A stretch of DNA of 64,000 nt from DASUPK01 sp963795665 (GTDB lineage: Bacteria; Actinomycetota; Thermoleophilia; Solirubrobacterales; 70-9): positions 248,001-312,000 of the forward strand of contig CAWCIP010000003.1 in assembly GCA_963795665.1 (NCBI GenBank), in the 5' to 3' direction. The translations under genes and the position numbers were made by a program. Shown piece after piece: positions 44,040-52,090 of the stretch. How positions within the stretch are numbered: position 1 is the first letter of the stretch; each line of letters opens with the position of its first letter. The notes beneath the pieces were generated by a model. That model was not told the DNA's origin and did no database searches. It worked only from the letters and a program-made list of their open reading frames with translations.

Positions 44040-44058
44040 CTGCTTTCATGCAAAGCAG
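44040..44058. repeat. Island repeat, first arm R9
   Basis: CTGCTTTCATGCAAAGCAG, a seven-base stem; one C of the usual loop is missing. It lies near the infC edge of the island, and is the last copy in the window. Confidence 0.8.
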
Positions 44059-44079
44059 GTGTTGGGAATTCACACTGTA

Positions 44080-44102
44080 AGCGGCGAAGGGGAAGCGCCG
44101 CT
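44080..44102 (-). terminator. Hairpin at the infC stop
   Basis: On the minus strand AGCGGCG pairs with CGCCGCT across a nine-base loop, starting in the infC stop codon. Without a T-run it is a weak candidate, but it would end the thrS-infC message before the island. Confidence 0.4.
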
Positions 44103-44676
44103 AGCTCGCCGCTGCCTGGCTCTCCTGCCCCGCGCCGCGTGATGGCGCCAGCAACATCGTCATGTTGCGGCCCTCCTGCAGGGGCTCCTGCTCCATGACT
44201 CCGATCTCCGAGACGTCCTGCAGCAGGCGGTCGAGCAGCATCCGGCCACGCTCGGGATGGCTCTGCTCGCGGCCGCGGAACATGATCGTCACCTTGACCT
44301 TGTCCTGCTGCTTCAGGAAGCGCTCGACGTGGCCGCGCTTGGTCTCGTAGTCGTGCTGGGCGATCTTGGGGCGCAGCTTGATCTCGCGGACGTTGACCTG
44401 CTGCTGGTGCTTGCGGGCGGCCTTCGCCTTCTGCTCCTGCTCGTACTTGTACTTCGAGTAGTCGAGGATGCGGCAGACCGGCGGCTTGGACTGGGCGGCG
44501 ACCTCGACCAGGTCGAGGTCGCGCTCGCGAGCGCGCTCCAGGGCGTCCGAGGTCGGGACGATGCCCACCTGCTCCCCGTTCTCGTCGATCAGGCGGACCT
44601 CGGGCACGCGGATCCGCTCGTTGATACGAGTCGAGTCGCGCTCAGGCGGACGGCGGTCGAAGCGGGAGACCGCCAC
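44101..44676 (-). CDS. infC: Translation initiation factor IF-3
   Basis: About 191 residues: RINERIRVPEVRLIDENGEQVGIV (N-terminal domain), SKPPVCRILDYSKYKYEQEQKAK (linker), VNVREIKLRPKIAQHDYETKRGHVERFL and KVKVTIMFRGREQSHPERGRMLL (C-terminal domain). It prevents subunit joining and proofreads the initiator codon. I start at the GTG at 44676, which begins just before homology; infC genes often use rare starts, so this is not certain. thrS lies just upstream, but the usual downstream partners rpmI-rplT are displaced by the 7.8-kb island. Confidence 0.93.
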   Translation of the reverse strand: MAVSRFDRRPPERDSTRINERIRVPEVRLIDENGEQVGIVPTSDALERARERDLDLVEVAAQSKPPVCRILDYSKYKYEQEQKAKAARKHQQQVNVREIKLRPKIAQHDYETKRGHVERFLKQQDKVKVTIMFRGREQSHPERGRMLLDRLLQDVSEIGVMEQEPLQEGRNMTMLLAPSRGAGQESQAAAS

Positions 44677-44835
44677 TAGCTGCGCATGAGATAGAGCTTC
44701 AAGAAGGCGATGGGCGAGATTGGATCGGTGAGGCGGGCACGGGGCGCTTAGGCGCGCGGCGTGGTGTGGGTGCCCGGCATTGCGGCCAGTATAGACGCCC
44801 CTCCACGCTGCCACGACGTCTTGGCGAATCGCCTG

Positions 44836-46782
44836 CTAATCGCCGGCTTCCTCGCGCATCCGCGCGATCAGGGCCTCCAGGCTCATCCCGCCCAGATCCC
44901 CGTCGCCGTGATGGCGCACCGAGACCGAGCCCGACTCGGCCTCCTTGTCGCCCACCACCAGCATGTACGGCGCCTTGGAGAGCTCCGCGTCGCGGATCTT
45001 CTTGCCGACGGACTCGGTGCGATCGTCGACCCGCGCCCGCAGCCCGGCGCCTTGCAGCTCATCGGCCACTGCCGCGGCGCGGTCGTTGTGGCGGTCGGCC
45101 ACGGGCAGGATCGCCGCCTGCACCGGCGCCAGCCAGAGCGGGAAGCGCCCCCCGTAGTGCTCGATCAGGATTCCGGCGAAGCGCTCCATCGAGCCCAGCA
45201 GTGCGCGGTGGATCATCACCGGACGGTGCTCGGCGTTGTCGGCCCCCGTGTAGGCGAGGTCGAAGCGCTCGGGCATCTGGAAGTCGAGCTGGCAGGTGCC
45301 GCACTGCCATGAGCGGCCGAGGGCATCGGTGATGTGGAAGTCGATCTTGGGCCCGTAGAAGGTGCCCTCTCCCGGGCTGACGTCGTACTCGCGCCCCTGC
45401 CGCTCGAGAGCCTCGCGGAGCGCCCCCTCCGCCCGCTCCCACTGCTCATCGGTGCCGATCGACTTCTCGGGCCGCGTGGAGAGCTCCACCCGGACCTCGT
45501 CGAAGCCGAAGCGCTCGTAGAGCTCGTCGATCCCGGCGCAGATCGAGTCGACCTCGTCGGTGACCTGATCGAGGGTGCAGTAGACGTGAGCGTCGTCCTG
45601 GGTGAAGGCACGCACCCGGAGCAGGCCGTGGAGTACGCCCTCGCGCTCGTAGCGCGAGACCAGGCCGAACTCGGCGAGCCGCAGCGGCAGCTCCCGGTAG
45701 GAGTGCCGGCCCGAGGCGAAGACCAGGCAGGCGCCCGGGCAGTTCATCGGCTTCAGCGCGTACTGCCGCTCGTCCCCGGAGCCCTCCCGCTCGGCGGCCG
45801 CCGTGAAGAACATGTTCTCCTTGTAGTTGTCCCAGTGCCCCGAGCGGTGCCAGAGCTCGACGTCGAGCACCTGCGGGGTCTTGATCTCCTCATAGCCGCG
45901 GGCGTCGAGCTGCTTGCGAACCTCGGCCTCGATCAGGCGGAGCAGGATGGTGCCCTGCGGAAGCCAGAAGGGCATGCCCGGAGCCTCGGGGCGGAACTGG
46001 AAGAGGTCGAGCTCCGGGCCGAGCCTGCGGTGATCGCGCTCCCTGGCCTGCTCGAGCCGCTCCAGGTGCTGCTCGAGCTCCTTCTTGTCCAGGAACGCGG
46101 TGCCGTAGACACGGGTCAGCATCTGCCGGGTCTCGTCACCGCGCCAGTAGGCGCCGGCGAGCGAGGTGAGCTTGAAGGCGCCGATCCTTCCCGTGGACGG
46201 CCCGTGCGGGCCGCGGCAGAGGTCCTCGAACTCACCGTTGCGATAGAGCGAGACGCTCTTCGCACCCTCGTCGCGGACCAGGTCCTCGATCAGCTCGACC
46301 TTGTAGTCCTGGCCCTGCCCTCGGAAGTGCTCAATCGCCTCCTTCGCCGGCAGCTCGCGGCGCTCGAAGGGCTCGTCGGCCTTTACGTGCTCGGACATCC
46401 GCTCCTCGATCCGGGCCAGATCGTCCTCGCCGGGATTGCCGTCCGGGAACTCGATGTCGTAGTAGAAGCCGTTCGCGATCGGCGGCCCGATCGAGATCTT
46501 CGCCTCGGGCCAGATGTCGAGGACCGACTCGGCGAGGACGTGAGCGGCGTCGTGGCGGATCAGCTCGAGCGCCTCGGGGCTCTTGTCGGTGACGATCTCG
46601 ATCGCCTCGCCGTCCGCCACGGGCGCGCTCAGATCCCGGAGCTCGCCGTCGACCTTCAGCGCGAGCGCCGCCTTGGCGAGCCCGGGGCCGATTGCGGCCG
46701 CCGCGTCCGCGCCGGTCGCGCCGGGTTCGAGCTCGAGCTCGGAGTCGTCGGGCAGCTTGAGCTTCAGTTTCGCGGCGCTCAC
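44836..46782 (-). CDS. thrS: Threonyl-tRNA synthetase
   Basis: 648 residues, starting at GTG. N-terminal TGS (LKLKLPDDSELELEPGATGA) and editing domain (HDAAHVLAESVLDIWPEAKI), then the class II core with MNCPGACLVF (Zn Cys), RVRAFTQDDAHVYC and GTFYGPKIDFHITDALGR, and the anticodon-binding domain (IHRALLGSMERFAGILIEHY, LPVADRHNDRAAAVADELQ). No T-box-like leader is visible in the 82 bases upstream. Confidence 0.97.
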   Translation of the reverse strand: MSAAKLKLKLPDDSELELEPGATGADAAAAIGPGLAKAALALKVDGELRDLSAPVADGEAIEIVTDKSPEALELIRHDAAHVLAESVLDIWPEAKISIGPPIANGFYYDIEFPDGNPGEDDLARIEERMSEHVKADEPFERRELPAKEAIEHFRGQGQDYKVELIEDLVRDEGAKSVSLYRNGEFEDLCRGPHGPSTGRIGAFKLTSLAGAYWRGDETRQMLTRVYGTAFLDKKELEQHLERLEQARERDHRRLGPELDLFQFRPEAPGMPFWLPQGTILLRLIEAEVRKQLDARGYEEIKTPQVLDVELWHRSGHWDNYKENMFFTAAAEREGSGDERQYALKPMNCPGACLVFASGRHSYRELPLRLAEFGLVSRYEREGVLHGLLRVRAFTQDDAHVYCTLDQVTDEVDSICAGIDELYERFGFDEVRVELSTRPEKSIGTDEQWERAEGALREALERQGREYDVSPGEGTFYGPKIDFHITDALGRSWQCGTCQLDFQMPERFDLAYTGADNAEHRPVMIHRALLGSMERFAGILIEHYGGRFPLWLAPVQAAILPVADRHNDRAAAVADELQGAGLRARVDDRTESVGKKIRDAELSKAPYMLVVGDKEAESGSVSVRHHGDGDLGGMSLEALIARMREEAGD

Positions 46783-46864
46783 GCGGCACAGGCTAGTGGT
46801 GGGCGTTCACGCCCAGCTTGCAGGGATGCGCAACTTGCCCGCCGTACACCAGTTAGGAGAGCCA

Positions 46865-47914
46865 ATGGGTACGGGCAGACCCAGGTCTATGGCGCGCGCC
46901 CTCGTCGCGCTCGCATTCGTAGCGGTGGCAATGACGCCGGCCACCTCGGCATCCGCGGCACACAAAGGCAAGCACAGGGTGCACCGCTTCGGCACGCGCC
47001 CCCTGGCTCGGGGTACCAAGGGCAAGGACGTCCGCTATCTGCAGCGCGCGCTGACCAGGCTCGGCGTAGCGACCTCGATCGATGGCGTCTTCGGCAAGGG
47101 GACCTTCAGGAGCGTCGAGTCCCTCGAGCGGCAGCGCGGCTGGCCGGTGAACGGAGTCATCTCCAAGAAGGACGCGAAGCGGATCAAGAAACTGCTCACC
47201 AAGCGCAGGGTGAGCGGTGGCTACTTCGTTGAGGGCTACGTCAACCCCACCCTCAACCTGACCGCTCGCAAGGCCGGCACCGCCAAGGTCAAGGTGCTGA
47301 ACGCGACGGGCGATCTCGTCGAGGCGATCTCGGTCAGCTTCGACGGCGCGGGCTCGCGCGGCGTCGCCTGGGATGGGACCACGCCCTCCGGCATCGCCGC
47401 AGACGGCACCTACCAGCTGAGGCTCGCCGACCCCGGAACCACCAAGGCCACTGTCGCCGGCGGCCAGACCGAGCCCTTCGGGATGCACCTGCACCAGTTC
47501 CCCGTCCCGGGCCCTCATACCTACGGCGGCCCGGACTCCCGCTTCGGCGCACCGCGCGCCGGCCATACCCATCAGGGCCAGGACCTGCCCGCCGCCTGCG
47601 GCGAGAAGCTCTACGCCTTCGAGAGAGGAACGGTCCGGACCAACGCGTATCAGGCGGGCGGCGCCGGCTACTACATCGTCATCCACGGCACGATCACCGG
47701 GACCGATGCCGTGTACATGCACCTGAAGGCGCCGAGCTGGGCGCCCGTCGGCGCCAATGTCGGTCCCGGGCAGCAGGTCGGCAAGGTCGGCGACACCGGC
47801 GATGCCGAGGGCTGCCACCTGCACTTCGAGCGCTGGAGCGCGCCGGGCTGGTACGTGGGTGGCGCGGCCTACGACCCGCTGCCCGAGCTGCAGTACTGGG
47901 ACTCATACTCCTGA
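46865..47914 (+). CDS. Secreted M23 peptidase with peptidoglycan-binding domain
   Basis: 349 residues. A signal peptide (ALVALAFVAVAMTPATSASA) is followed by a peptidoglycan-binding-1 domain (GTKGKDVRYLQRALTRLGVA, DGVFGKGTFRSVESLERQRG), an immunoglobulin-like FlgD-type segment (GSRGVAWDGTTPSGIAADGTYQLRL) and a lysostaphin-type M23 domain: HTHQGQDLPAACG (Zn His and Asp) and GCHLHFERW (HxH). M23 enzymes cut peptide cross-links in the wall. The ATG at 46865 has AGGAGA upstream. It is divergent from thrS and followed within four bases by a GNAT gene. Confidence 0.9.
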   Translation: MGTGRPRSMARALVALAFVAVAMTPATSASAAHKGKHRVHRFGTRPLARGTKGKDVRYLQRALTRLGVATSIDGVFGKGTFRSVESLERQRGWPVNGVISKKDAKRIKKLLTKRRVSGGYFVEGYVNPTLNLTARKAGTAKVKVLNATGDLVEAISVSFDGAGSRGVAWDGTTPSGIAADGTYQLRLADPGTTKATVAGGQTEPFGMHLHQFPVPGPHTYGGPDSRFGAPRAGHTHQGQDLPAACGEKLYAFERGTVRTNAYQAGGAGYYIVIHGTITGTDAVYMHLKAPSWAPVGANVGPGQQVGKVGDTGDAEGCHLHFERWSAPGWYVGGAAYDPLPELQYWDSYS

Positions 47915-47917
47915 CCC

Positions 47918-48526
47918 ATGCCAACCGGGGAGCAGGTCCGAGTCGCGACGCCCGCGGACGTGCCGGCGATCACCGAGACGATCTCCCTCGCCTTTCACGA
48001 CGACCCGACCTGGAGCTGGGCCTTCCCGGACGATGGGCGAAGGCAGGAGCAGTATGCGGTCTGGTGGCGCTTTCTGATCGAGGCGGCGCTGCGGTTCGAG
48101 CATCCGGCCGTGTTCGTCAGCGAGGGGATCGAGGCGGCGGCCATCTGGCTGCCGCCGGGAGAGAGCGAGCTCTCCGCGGAGGATGAGGAGAGGGTGCCCG
48201 GGCTCGTGAGCGAGCTCGTCGGGGACCGCGCGGACGAGTTCATGAAGCTGCTGGACGGATTCGATCAGGTCCAGCCCACCGACCCGCCCCACTACTACTT
48301 GAGCCTGCTCGGCGTTCACGACCGGCACCGCGGGCAGGGCATCGGCATGCGCCTCCTGCGGGAGAACATCGCCAGGTTCGACCGCGAGGGCGTGCCGACC
48401 TATCTGGAGTCGAGCAACGCGATCAACAACCCTCGCTACGAGGGGCTCGGTTACCGCAAGGTCGGCGAGTTCAACACACCGGACGCCTCGGCGACGGTCA
48501 CCGCCTACTGGCGGGACCCGAGCTAG
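47918..48526 (+). CDS. GNAT-family N-acetyltransferase
   Basis: 202 residues: VRVATPADVPAITETISLAF at the start, IEAAAIWLPPGESEL, then YYLSLLGVHDRHRGQGIGMRLL, in which the acetyl-CoA-binding loop R-G-Q-G-I-G is complete, and PTYLESSNAINNPRYEGLGY at the end. The substrate is not predictable. The start follows the M23 gene by three bases and the stop overlaps the convergent DUF1326 gene by four. Confidence 0.9.
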   Translation: MPTGEQVRVATPADVPAITETISLAFHDDPTWSWAFPDDGRRQEQYAVWWRFLIEAALRFEHPAVFVSEGIEAAAIWLPPGESELSAEDEERVPGLVSELVGDRADEFMKLLDGFDQVQPTDPPHYYLSLLGVHDRHRGQGIGMRLLRENIARFDREGVPTYLESSNAINNPRYEGLGYRKVGEFNTPDASATVTAYWRDPS

Positions 48527-49128
48527 CCCTTGTACTCGAAGGTCGATCCGTACCCGCAGACACCCGTGTAGCTGAAGGAGAGCTCGTCGTCCTGGACCAC
48601 TAGCTCGTCGGCGACCAGCTCCTCGCCCATACGATCGTGGCCGGGTATGACGCAGGTGACGGTCTCCGCGCCGGCGTACCGGTCGCGAATTCGCACGCTG
48701 ATGAGGTCGCGGATCCGCAGTCGCTGGCGCCGGCGGGTGTGGTTGACGTCGATCTCGACCGGCCTGACCGCCAGCAGCTCACTGGGCTTCCACGCCCATG
48801 GGAAGTGAGTCTCCGCATCCCCTCCCAGGCGACCGGTCCAGATCCCCTCGAGCGCCTCCTGCCGGCTCTCATCGGTGCGCCCATCGAGATAGAGGATCCA
48901 GCTCCAGGGCGAGCCCTCCTCGTCGTCGCTGTAGCGGATGGCCATCGCGACCGGCTCCCCCGCCAGATCGACGCCGTCGGCCTGGCCCTCGTCGATCACC
49001 CAGGAGAGGAGTCCCATGCATTCGCCATGCGTTGAGCGACCGCCCGCCGCGCCATCGATCCGGCGGCACGGGCAGATCGGGTCGCAGTTGCACGATTCGA
49101 AATAGCTTCCCGCGATCCGCCAACTCAC
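48523..49128 (-). CDS. DUF1326 protein
   Basis: 201 residues with the family's N-terminal signature YFESCNCDPICPCR, then a cysteine at HGECMGLLSWVIDEG, VAMAIRYSDDEE, WILYLDGRTDESRQEALEGIWTGRLGG and a beta-rich end. DUF1326 proteins are widespread in soil bacteria; their function is unknown, though the CNCxPxCPC cluster suggests metal or redox chemistry. It starts 18 bases after the methyltransferase stop on the same strand. Confidence 0.85.
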   Translation of the reverse strand: MSWRIAGSYFESCNCDPICPCRRIDGAAGGRSTHGECMGLLSWVIDEGQADGVDLAGEPVAMAIRYSDDEEGSPWSWILYLDGRTDESRQEALEGIWTGRLGGDAETHFPWAWKPSELLAVRPVEIDVNHTRRRQRLRIRDLISVRIRDRYAGAETVTCVIPGHDRMGEELVADELVVQDDELSFSYTGVCGYGSTFEYKG

Positions 49129-49146
49129 CGCGTCGTCCCCATGGGC

Positions 49147-49971
49147 TCAGGCTGGACGGCAGACCATGTAGTGCTGGATGTAGCGCTCCGGCGGGTGAAT
49201 CGATTCGATCTCCCACCCGGTCTCGTCGAAGAGCTCGAGCGCGTAGTCGCGCTGATAGCGCGCCACCATCAACGGCTGGCCGGGAATCTCGTCCGAGAAC
49301 CGAGGGTCGTGGTCACCGGCCTCGGAGTGGCGGCGCGCCTCCTCAACGGCCTCCGCCGTCCGCGCCCGGACCTCGGGGTCGTCGCTCTCGAGCCCGTCCC
49401 GAACCGCCTGGGCAAAGGGGCTCGGATGCTCGGGGTCCTCGAGGTAGAGCGAGAACAGCAGGGTCCCATCCGGCTTGATGTGGCGACGGAGCAGCCGCAG
49501 CATGGCCACGAAGTCGTCGGGCGCCAGGTGGGTGAACACCGAGAAGAGCGAGATGAGGTCGAACCGCACCGGCCCCGTCGGGAGGAGCTCGAAGCTTGCC
49601 AGCGGCGCACCCTCCGGGTTGTAGAGATCGTTGTGCGCGTTGAAGTGATGGAACTCGAACCTGGGGTCCGAGACATTCGCCTGGAGCCAGTCGATCACGT
49701 CCCGGGAGACATCGATCCCGGTGTAGCGGCCGATCGGCAGCGAATCGTCGATCAGCCTCTTGACGACCTTGGTCCCGCAGCCGACGTCGAGCAGCTCGAT
49801 CTCCGAGAGATCGTCCTTGCCGGCCACCCGCGCGAGCAGATCGACCGTGAAGCGAGAGGACCGAAGCCAGTCCTCCCGGTCCGCGTAGGCTGCGCGCTCG
49901 AGGACCCTCGGAACCGGAAGCCCGCCGTCCGCCACGACCGCGGCCGGGTCTCGCGAAGATTCGTCAACCAT
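49147..49971 (-). CDS. SAM-dependent methyltransferase starting next to tRNA-Val
   Basis: 274 residues: IELLDVGCGTKVVKRLIDD (SAM motif I), RYTGIDVSRDVIDWL (motif II), RFDLISLFSVFTHLAPDDFV and IKPDGTLLFSLYL (motifs III-IV). The class I methyltransferase assignment is firm; the target is unknown. The apparent ATG lies only three bases after the 3' end of tRNA-Val, so a leaderless message released by tRNA processing is possible; GTG codons ten or more residues in are alternative starts. Confidence 0.85.
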   Translation of the reverse strand: MVDESSRDPAAVVADGGLPVPRVLERAAYADREDWLRSSRFTVDLLARVAGKDDLSEIELLDVGCGTKVVKRLIDDSLPIGRYTGIDVSRDVIDWLQANVSDPRFEFHHFNAHNDLYNPEGAPLASFELLPTGPVRFDLISLFSVFTHLAPDDFVAMLRLLRRHIKPDGTLLFSLYLEDPEHPSPFAQAVRDGLESDDPEVRARTAEAVEEARRHSEAGDHDPRFSDEIPGQPLMVARYQRDYALELFDETGWEIESIHPPERYIQHYMVCRPA

Positions 49972-49974
49972 CGA

Positions 49975-50047
49975 TGGGCGCAGCTGGGCTCGAACCAGCG
50001 ACCTCCAGCTTGTCGAGCTGGCGCTCTCCCAACTGAGCTATGCGCCC
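49975..50047 (-). tRNA. tRNA-Val (GAC)
   Basis: Acceptor arms GGGCGCA and TGCGCCC, D-arm AGCTCAGTTGGGAGAGC, anticodon stem CCAGC-GCTGG around loop TCGACAA (anticodon GAC), T-arm with GGTTCGAGCC. The CCA end is not encoded. All arms pair, so it is a functional tRNA. Confidence 0.95.
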
Positions 50048-50080
50048 GGGGGCGAGAAAGTTAGCAGCGGCCCGGTGACG

Positions 50081-51085
50081 CTAGGCGACGGGCGCGGTGG
50101 GCGCCTGGACCGTCGCCGGCGCCTCCGGCAGAAGCCCCTTGGCGCGCATGGTGATCTTGAAGGTCTCGAGGGTGTCGTACTTCGGCTGCCAGTCGGTGGT
50201 CGACTTGAGCTTCTCGGTGGAGACGACCCACGGGTAGCGGATGAAGTCGAGGTTGCCGGCCGGCGCCTCGGTCCGCGGCACATGGAGCTTCCACATCGCT
50301 CCGTTGACGCGCTTCATCGCCTTCAGCGAGATGTTCCGGGTCTTCTTGCCGACCATCTCCGCTGCGCGGCTCCAGGTCATCAGGCCGTCGCCGGCGAGGT
50401 TGAACGCGCCGGCGTGCTTGCCGTCGAGGAGCGCGATCAGGGCGGAGACCACGTCGTCCTCGTGGACGAGCTGGAACTCCTCGTCGACGCCGTCCAGGAT
50501 CGGGATGAAGGGGTTGTTGCCGAAGGCCCTGACGATGTAGTTGTCGACGCTCGGCCCGAAGACGATCGAGGGCCGCACGATGGTCATCACGGCGTCGGGG
50601 TTCTCCAGGGCCCAGAGCTGGGCGATGCGGTCGGAGTCGGCCTTGTGCTTGGCGTAGGAGAAGTCCGGGGCCCCACGGACCGGCCAGTCCTCGGCGATCG
50701 GCTTCGGGTTGTCCGGGAAGGCGCCGTACGCGGTGGCCGAGGAGGTCTGGATCACCTGCTTGATCCCGGCGTCCTGGGCGGCCTGGAGGACGGCCGCAGT
50801 GCCGTTCACGTCGACGTCGTACATCTTCGCCTCGTCGCGAATCGGGTTAAGCACGAAGGCGAAGTGCAGGACCGCGTCGATCTCGTGGCGCTCGAGCAGG
50901 TCGCGCATCTGCTTGCGGTCGCGGATGTCGGCCTTGACGAACTCGTGCTTCGGCCAGTTGCGAGGCGGCGGGCGGAGATCGACGTCGACGATCTTCTCGG
51001 TCTCGTCCCGGCCGGACAGCTCGTCGGTCAGTCGGCCGCCGATGTAGCCGGAGCCGCCTGTGATCAGGTAGCGCACGGCCCGCAT
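50081..51085 (-). CDS. NAD-dependent epimerase/dehydratase (extended SDR)
   Basis: 334 residues: YLITGGSGYIGGRLTDELSG (Rossmann GxxGxxG), KADIRDRKQMRDLLE, DAVLHFAFVLNPI, IQTSSATAYGAFP, DFSYAKHKADSDRI (catalytic Tyr-x3-Lys) and TIVRPSIVFGP. Extended short-chain dehydrogenases of this type act on nucleotide sugars or related carbonyls; the substrate is not fixed. The start has AGGATAGG before ATG at 51085. Confidence 0.9.
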   Translation of the reverse strand: MRAVRYLITGGSGYIGGRLTDELSGRDETEKIVDVDLRPPPRNWPKHEFVKADIRDRKQMRDLLERHEIDAVLHFAFVLNPIRDEAKMYDVDVNGTAAVLQAAQDAGIKQVIQTSSATAYGAFPDNPKPIAEDWPVRGAPDFSYAKHKADSDRIAQLWALENPDAVMTIVRPSIVFGPSVDNYIVRAFGNNPFIPILDGVDEEFQLVHEDDVVSALIALLDGKHAGAFNLAGDGLMTWSRAAEMVGKKTRNISLKAMKRVNGAMWKLHVPRTEAPAGNLDFIRYPWVVSTEKLKSTTDWQPKYDTLETFKITMRAKGLLPEAPATVQAPTAPVA

Positions 51086-51208
51086 CCTATCCTGGCTGGG
51101 CGGCCAATGTCTACGAGCATTCGCTCACCGACGAAGCCTCCCGAAAATTCAAAGAATCTTGCGGGATCCGGGGGGAAGTGCAACCTTCGGCGAAAGCCCG
51201 TGTTAGTG

Positions 51209-51350
51209 TCTCTTGACAGGCTCAAGTCGCGGAGTTGAACCGCCGACATTGAGCCATAAGGCTTGAAGGACCGACGGGCCGGTGAAGGGGAATTTCGCCG
51301 GCGGCACGTCCTTTCGGATACAAAGGGCCCCCTCACCGGGGCCCTTTTCC
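51209..51350 (+). ncRNA. Candidate structured RNA ending in a strong terminator
   Basis: A 300-base gap between the epimerase and NfeD-like genes contains TTGACA at 51209 and, ~60 bases later, nested complementary segments: GAAGGAC/GTCCTTTC and, inside, GCCGGTGAA/TTCGCCGGC (one wobble pair). A perfect ten-base terminator hairpin with TTTT follows at 51322-51348. No protein is supported on the plus strand. It could be a small RNA, or just the 3' region of a minus-strand gene with a two-way terminator. Confidence 0.4.
51322..51348 (+). terminator. Strong intrinsic terminator
   Basis: AAAGGGCCCC-CTCACC-GGGGCCCTTT followed by one more T: ten-base stem with six-base loop. The T-run is best in plus orientation; in minus orientation it could end the NfeD-like message. 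Confidence 0.85.
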
Positions 51351-51401
51351 GTTCCGGCCGCATCCCCGCACCATCCGTGACATGAACCTCGCACTGAACC
51401 A

Positions 51402-51722
51402 TCACCCCGGCTCGACCTCGAGCGTCAGGCCGTGCACGCCGGTGATGGTCACTCGGTCCCCGATCTCCGCCCCGGCGCGGCACTCGGCGTGCCAGATCTC
51501 GCCCCGGAATCGAACCCGTCCGCGCGGATCGCAGGCCTCGATCACCTCGGCGGAGGATCCAGCCAGGGCCTCGACGCCGGTCGCGATCCGGTAGCGGCGC
51601 AGGAACCGGATCCAGAAGCCGACCTCGGCGACCTCGATCAGGGCCGCCACGGCCACCAGCGCCAGCCCCCACCCGGGCGGAAGTACCAACAGGGCAAGCG
51701 CGATCGCACCGATCAGGAGCAC
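51402..51722 (-). CDS. NfeD-like membrane protein
   Basis: 106 residues: two hydrophobic segments (LLIGAIALALLVLPPGWGLA, LVAVAALIEVAEVGFWI) and a C-terminal OB-fold of the NfeD type (VEALAGSSAEVIEACDPRGR, VRFRGEIWHAECRAG, IGDRVTITGVHGLTLEVEP). NfeD proteins partner with stomatin-like proteins in membranes; no such partner is next to it. Start GTG at 51722. Confidence 0.85.
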   Translation of the reverse strand: MLLIGAIALALLVLPPGWGLALVAVAALIEVAEVGFWIRFLRRYRIATGVEALAGSSAEVIEACDPRGRVRFRGEIWHAECRAGAEIGDRVTITGVHGLTLEVEPG

Positions 51723-51742
51723 CGCCCGATGCTACGAACGAT

Positions 51743-51946
51743 TCAGTCTGAGACGTCGCTGGGCTTCAGGGTCACGACGTGGGCCGGGTTGACCCCGACC
51801 GAACCATCGGTCCCGTGCTCCGTGAACCAGGCGAGACGCGATTGGCCTGATCGAGCAGCATCGGAGAGCATGCTCTCGACCTCGTCCAACGTGCCCTCGA
51901 CAGTGAAGACGTCGCCGTTCAACAGCCTGACTTCCGCGTAGTCCAC
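51743..51946 (-). CDS. Small protein with VNPAHV motif, unknown function
   Basis: 67 residues: MDYAEVRLLNGDVFTVEGTL, DEVESMLSDAARSGQSRLAW, GSVGVNPAHVVTLKPSDVSD. The 'G-x-V-x-V-N-P-A-H-V-V' ending recurs in small actinobacterial proteins I know only as hypothetical. Start GTG at 51946, 41 bases before tRNA-Cys. Compact and cytoplasmic. Confidence 0.65.
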   Translation of the reverse strand: MDYAEVRLLNGDVFTVEGTLDEVESMLSDAARSGQSRLAWFTEHGTDGSVGVNPAHVVTLKPSDVSD

Positions 51947-51987
51947 GGCGAGCCATGGTAGGCGGCCCGCCAGCGGGTGACTTACAG

Positions 51988-52058
51988 AGGCGCCTACCGG
52001 AATCGAACCGGTGTAAACGGCTTTGCAGGCCGCTGCGTAGCCACTCCGCCAAGGCGCC
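51988..52058 (-). tRNA. tRNA-Cys (GCA)
   Basis: Acceptor GGCGCCT/AGGCGCC, anticodon stem-loop CGGCC-TGCAAAG-CCG region with anticodon GCA, and T-arm GGTTCGATTCC. U is the expected discriminator for Cys. CCA is not encoded. Confidence 0.95.
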
Positions 52059-52090
52059 GGACTGGGAAGAGCCTAGCGACGGGCCCTGCC

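Noticed and set aside
36742..44058. The island repeats as a CRISPR array
   Set aside because: Spacing is irregular (hundreds to over a thousand bases), genes lie between copies, and no cas gene is present.
36742..44058. The island repeats as integron attC sites
   Set aside because: Each gene is not a single cassette in one orientation, no integron integrase is visible, and the arms do not show the attC R/L core pattern.
46783..46864. T-box or other leader RNA upstream of thrS
   Set aside because: Only 82 bases lie between the divergent genes, and no T-box consensus or tRNA-like pairing is visible.
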